Shown here piece after piece: positions 6,762 through 9,723 of a DNA stretch of 9,723 nucleotides (position 1 is the stretch's first letter; the number at the start of each line of letters is the position of its first letter). The stretch covers positions 1 through 9,723 of the forward strand of contig DATLUE010000334.1 in the NCBI GenBank assembly GCA_035533255.1. Direction: 5' to 3'. The notes beneath the pieces were generated by a model that ran no database searches, was not told where the DNA came from, and worked only from the letters and a program-made list of their open reading frames with translations. This DNA comes from CAIKMD01 sp035533255. GTDB taxonomy: Bacteria > Pseudomonadota > Alphaproteobacteria > ATCC43930 > CGMCC-115725. The position numbers and the translations under genes are program-made.

Positions 6762-7594
6762 CGAAGCAAGCGGACGACACCTTGCACATTGAGACGGTGC
6801 AGCGGCCGGCGCTGTTTCGGATCGCACGCTTGGGCAGCGGCCTCTCGGAGCAGACGATCCTGATCGTCGGCCGCATCATGCTGATCCTTGCGATCCTCGC
6901 GTTCTGGCAGCTCGCGGATAATCGCCTGGTTCCCGATTTCGTCATCAGCAATCCGGTGCATGTCGCAGCTCGGCTCGCACACGACCTGCAGCTCGGCACC
7001 ATCTGGCACGACATCGCGGTGACATCCGAAGAGCTGGTCATGGGATATGCGCTCGGCGCGGTCGTCGGAATCGTGTTTGGGCTGCTCCTCGGCCTCAACA
7101 GGATCGCGCGCGGGATTTTCGAGCCCGTGCTCTCCGCCATGAATGCCATCCCGAAGGTGGCTCTGGCGCCGCTCTTTCTCATCGCCATGGGGCTTGGTCC
7201 CGGATCCAAGATCGCGATCGCGGCGATGATGGTCGCGCTTCTCATGTTTTATAACACGCTCGGCGGGATGCTCGTCGCGCCGAGGCCGCTCATCGACGTC
7301 CTGCGCGTCATCGGAGCGCGCCGCGGCATTATCGTGCGCAAGATTATGCTTCCGTTCCTCAGCACCTACATCATCGCCGGTCTGAAGAGCAGCGTGCCGC
7401 TCGCAATCGTCGGGGTCATCGTCGGCGAGTTCATCGGAGCGAGTGCGGGGATCGGATTCTATATCCGCGACGCCACCGACCTGTTCGATTCTGCGGGGTT
7501 ATTTTCCGGGGTCTGCATTCTGGTCGCAATGACACTGTTGGGGAATTGGCTCGTTCAGCTTTTGGAGCGCCGGCTTCTGCGCTGGCAACGCTGA
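6758..7594 (+). CDS. ABC importer permease, NitT/TauT/SsuC type
   Basis: This is an inner-membrane permease of 278 residues with about six hydrophobic helices (roughly 33-52, 93-113, 130-147, 150-172, 203-226 and 247-268). The EAA-type loop that docks on the ATPase lies around 180-200 (DVLRVIGARRGIIVRK...LP), with the conserved Gly at 186. It is followed by IVGVIVGEFIG, typical of SsuC and TauC proteins. The start GTG 6758 overlaps the ATPase stop, and GAAGG at 6750-6754 can serve as ribosome-binding site. The cytoplasmic N terminus of about 30 residues is usual. Only one permease gene is present, so the channel should be a homodimer, as in the SsuABC systems. The solute-binding protein is the next gene, after 142 bases. 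Confidence 0.95.
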   Translation: MTKQADDTLHIETVQRPALFRIARLGSGLSEQTILIVGRIMLILAILAFWQLADNRLVPDFVISNPVHVAARLAHDLQLGTIWHDIAVTSEELVMGYALGAVVGIVFGLLLGLNRIARGIFEPVLSAMNAIPKVALAPLFLIAMGLGPGSKIAIAAMMVALLMFYNTLGGMLVAPRPLIDVLRVIGARRGIIVRKIMLPFLSTYIIAGLKSSVPLAIVGVIVGEFIGASAGIGFYIRDATDLFDSAGLFSGVCILVAMTLLGNWLVQLLERRLLRWQR

Positions 7595-7675
7595 CCTAAG
7601 GCTGCCGTTTGCGTCAAGAGCGCGAAATGGTCGGTGGCCCATACCGGAAAAGACTTGCGGCTCGCCTTCGTCGGG

Positions 7676-7706
7676 TTGACGAACCTGAGCGGAAGGCGGA
7701 AATAAG
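7676..7706 (+). promoter_or_regulatory. Weak candidate promoter before the solute-binding protein gene
   Basis: TTGACG (7676-7681, five of six to the -35 consensus) is followed after 19 bases by AATAAG (7701-7706, four of six to the -10). The spacing is longer than ideal. Extra transcription of the binding-protein gene is common in ABC importers, which makes a promoter in this 142-base gap plausible, but the match is poor. Confidence 0.25.
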
Positions 7707-7720
7707 GTAACAAATTAAAT

Positions 7721-7726
7721 GGGAGG
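7721..7726 (+). promoter_or_regulatory. Shine-Dalgarno site favouring the SBP start at 7737
   Basis: GGGAGG lies ten bases before ATG 7737 and overlaps the alternative start ATG 7719. ATG 7719 itself has only AAGG at 7704-7707. The choice changes the protein by six residues and does not affect the signal peptide. Confidence 0.55.
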
Positions 7727-7736
7727 AAAAGCAGAT

Positions 7737-8828
7737 ATGAACGGCAATGAGAAGATAAAGGGCGATGAGAAGACCGAGGACGTAAGTCGCCGTCGCTTGC
7801 AGGGGATCGCAGGCGGCGCGGCCTTTCTGGCCTTGAGCCTCGCGCCGGCGGGTTTCGCTTTGTGGGCGACGCCCGCAGAAGCTTCTGCGACTTTGCCCAC
7901 GGTGACGATCGGCAAGGCCGTCGACACGATCCCGTTTACGGTCGTGGACGTGGCACTAGCCGAGGGCTACTTCAAACAGAACGGGGTCGATGTCGAGGAA
8001 GAGTTGGTCCACGGCAGTTCGGCCGCCAACGCGGCAATGATCGGCGGGAGCCTGCAATTCGCCTGCGAAGCAGCCAATCCGCTTATGCTTGCCCGCTCGC
8101 ACGGCGTTCCGATCATGTCGGTCGACGCGGTGGACGACGGCGTCGGCTTGCAAGTGCTCGTCTCCACCGAGTGGCTGGCAAAGCATCCGATTTCCGCGGA
8201 CGCGACGTTCAAGCAAAGGATGGCCGACCTGAACGGCGCTATTCTCGCCGAAGTCGGCACGACCGAGCAGAGTTTTTTCGGGCTCTTGCGGGGCTGGGCC
8301 GGACTACCCCCGAGCTCTGGCTACAAGGTCGAAAAGATCGACTCGCTGGCCGCGATCTCTCTCGCCATTCAGAAGGGCATCGTCGACATTTCGATCCAGT
8401 CGCCGCCGCATTCCTTTCAGCTTACGCAACAAGGCTACGCCAAGGACTTCGCCGACCGCAGGAACGTCAAACAGTTCAACAACGTCGCCTACGACATTCT
8501 GACGACCACTCCTGCCTATGCCCAGGCGCACCCGCAGATCACGACGGATGTCGCGACCTCGATCGCCCAGGCCCTGAACTTCATGCGTAATCACCCGAAG
8601 CAGACGCTGGCGCTCGAAGAGAAGCATTTCGCGACGCTCAGCGCGGCGGTTCTGCAGGAGAGCCTGGAGTTCATCCCCTTCGCGAAGGACGGCATGCAGT
8701 CCCGGAAAGGTTGGGAGAATGCCGTCGAGCTCGCGCAGCAGACCGGGCTAATCAAGGACGTAAAGAGCACGCCTGAGGGCGTGTACTGGACGAATAAATA
8801 TATCGACAGATCCAAGCTCGATCGATAA
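7737..8828 (+). CDS. ABC importer solute-binding protein with Tat signal peptide (NMT1/SsuA-like)
   Basis: This is the periplasmic solute-binding protein of the importer encoded just upstream, 363 residues. The N terminus has a charged region, a twin-arginine motif SRRRLQG (17-23), a hydrophobic stretch (24-45) and a likely cleavage site after AEA or ASA (about 49-51). It should therefore be exported folded by the Tat pathway. The mature part begins with PTVTIGKAVDTIPFTVVDVALAEGYFKQNGVDV, the usual opening of the NitT/TauT/SsuA/NMT1 class. It continues with a GSSAANAAMIGGSLQFACEAANP region that lines the ligand cleft in relatives. There is no lipoprotein Cys. Ligands in this class include sulfonates, nitrate, pyrimidine precursors and aromatic acids, and nothing visible decides among them. 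Position directly before the HyuA gene suggests that the ligand is the substrate of the HyuA/HyuB enzyme, which is inference. Confidence 0.92.
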   Translation: MNGNEKIKGDEKTEDVSRRRLQGIAGGAAFLALSLAPAGFALWATPAEASATLPTVTIGKAVDTIPFTVVDVALAEGYFKQNGVDVEEELVHGSSAANAAMIGGSLQFACEAANPLMLARSHGVPIMSVDAVDDGVGLQVLVSTEWLAKHPISADATFKQRMADLNGAILAEVGTTEQSFFGLLRGWAGLPPSSGYKVEKIDSLAAISLAIQKGIVDISIQSPPHSFQLTQQGYAKDFADRRNVKQFNNVAYDILTTTPAYAQAHPQITTDVATSIAQALNFMRNHPKQTLALEEKHFATLSAAVLQESLEFIPFAKDGMQSRKGWENAVELAQQTGLIKDVKSTPEGVYWTNKYIDRSKLDR

Positions 8829-8904
8829 AGCGAATAACACGCCTGCGACGAACGATCATCGCGGCGAGCGTGCGCGGAGGCACGAAGGGACCCAACTCGA
8901 CGAA

Positions 8905-8928
8905 GCAGGCCGCGTTTGCGGGGCCTGC
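8905..8928. other. GC-rich hairpin just upstream of the HyuA-like start
   Basis: GCAGGCC at 8905-8911 pairs with GGCCTGC at 8922-8928, a perfect 7-base stem. An inner CGC/GCG pairing around GTTT is an alternative. The hairpin ends three bases before the AGGAAG ribosome-binding site (8932-8937) of the HyuA gene. It has no T-run, so it is more likely to affect RNA stability or translation than to terminate transcription. Confidence 0.4.
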
Positions 8929-8940
8929 GTCAGGAAGCGC

Positions 8941-9723
8941 ATGAGAACGAAAAAGAGATTGCGTTATCGGCTTGGCGTCGATGTGGGAGGAACGCACACC
9001 GATCTCGTCTTGCTCGACGTCACCGCGGGTACGATCGCCGTCGAAAAGGTATCGAGCACGCCCAAGAATCCAGCACTCGGCGTCTTGAACGGCATCGCCA
9101 ACTTCATAAGAAGCGGAATCCCTGCCGACGCGATTGAATTTTTTTCTCACGGCACGACGATCACGACGAATGCGCTCCTTGAGATGCGTGGCGCGAAGGT
9201 CGGGCTCCTGATCACGAAAGGCTTCCGCGCCATTCAGGAGGTCCAAAGCCAGGCGCGTGACGGCAATCCATTCGATTATTTCTACGAAAAGCCCGAGCCC
9301 GTCGCGCCGCAGAGTATGACACGCGAAATTCCCGGCCGCATCGATTTCGAGGGCAACGAACTCGAGCCGCTGGATGCTGATGCCGTTCGTCGCGCCGTGC
9401 GCGAGCTGAAGGCCGTCGGCACGCGGTCGATCGCTGTCTGCTATCTGTTTTCTTATGCCAATCCGACGCATGAGCTGGAAACGCGGCGGCTGATCCTCGA
9501 GGAATTCGCCGATGCCGACGTCTCGCTTTCTTGCGAAGTGCTTCCGCGCATCCGGGAATGGCCGCGCCTGTCGACGACGCTGCTCAACGCCTATCTTCAG
9601 CCCGTACTTGTCCGCTACATCGCGCATTTGGCCAATGGTCTCGACAGTGCCGGCGTCACAACGCAGCAGCGTTTCTTAATGCAGTCGAATGGCGGTGTCA
9701 TGCCATTCAAGGCGGCGATCGGC
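8941..9723 (+). CDS. Hydantoinase A/oxoprolinase family subunit (HyuA-like), N-terminal part; 3' end outside window
   Basis: The frame is open from ATG 8941 to the last base, giving 261 residues. Full-length relatives are about 680-700 residues, so more than half is missing. AGGAAG at 8932-8937 supports the start. This is the ATP-binding (ASKHA-fold) subunit that phosphorylates or activates the substrate for the HyuB-type partner. Visible signatures are the phosphate-binding LGVDVGGTHTDLVLLD (11-26, usually GGTFTD), HGTTITTNALLE (70-81), GAKVGLLITKGFR (84-96), the EKPEPVAP region (116-123), RLSTTLLNAYLQPVL (209-223) and SNGGVMPF (249-256). The GGTHTD variant is mild. It follows the solute-binding protein by 112 bases, separated from it by a small hairpin. 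The family is certain. Whether the enzyme is a hydantoinase, an oxoprolinase or a ketone carboxylase depends on the missing part and on biochemistry. Confidence 0.95.
   Translation, partial: MRTKKRLRYRLGVDVGGTHTDLVLLDVTAGTIAVEKVSSTPKNPALGVLNGIANFIRSGIPADAIEFFSHGTTITTNALLEMRGAKVGLLITKGFRAIQEVQSQARDGNPFDYFYEKPEPVAPQSMTREIPGRIDFEGNELEPLDADAVRRAVRELKAVGTRSIAVCYLFSYANPTHELETRRLILEEFADADVSLSCEVLPRIREWPRLSTTLLNAYLQPVLVRYIAHLANGLDSAGVTTQQRFLMQSNGGVMPFKAAIG

Noticed and set aside
8752..9627. A 291-codon frame on the minus strand
   Set aside because: It overlaps the HyuA-like gene and the end of the binding-protein gene, both supported by family motifs. Its composition is Arg-rich and unlike a known protein.

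Overview
The window is GC-rich bacterial DNA with nine protein genes, all on the + strand. Codon use, gene families and the mix of transporters suggest a proteobacterium, most likely an alphaproteobacterium of the Hyphomicrobiales type. This is inference, because no rRNA or other phylogenetic marker is present. No RNA gene, insertion sequence, CRISPR array or phage gene was recognised.

Layout from left to right: the 3' end of a cupin-fold protein (3-377); a 12-helix major facilitator transporter (562-1980); an HD-domain metalloprotein (2052-2807); a 323-base stretch without a convincing gene; a short-chain dehydrogenase/reductase (3131-3877); a hydantoinase B/oxoprolinase-type subunit (4096-5733); an ABC importer made of ATPase (5958-6761), permease (6758-7594) and twin-arginine-exported solute-binding protein (7737-8828); and the first 261 codons of a hydantoinase A/oxoprolinase-type subunit (from 8941), which runs off the right edge. 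For five genes the start chosen here lies downstream of the longest possible reading frame, because a clear Shine-Dalgarno sequence sits in front of the internal start.

Together the genes look like an accessory catabolic cluster for a small organic molecule. Two uptake routes (proton-coupled MFS and ATP-driven NitT/TauT/SsuABC-like) are combined with a dehydrogenase, a possible non-haem iron HD enzyme, and both halves of an ATP-dependent HyuA/HyuB enzyme. Known HyuA/HyuB relatives open hydantoin or 5-oxoproline rings or carboxylate ketones such as acetone and acetophenone. The true substrate cannot be read from the sequence. The unusual features are that the HyuB and HyuA genes come in B-then-A order and are split by the complete ABC importer, that the HD protein has metal-ligand spacing reminiscent of the mixed-valence di-iron oxygenase branch, and that the dehydrogenase has a substituted catalytic Asn and may be translated from a leaderless transcript. 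Apart from the ATPase-permease overlap, gaps between genes are 71-323 bases, so several promoters or processed transcripts are possible.
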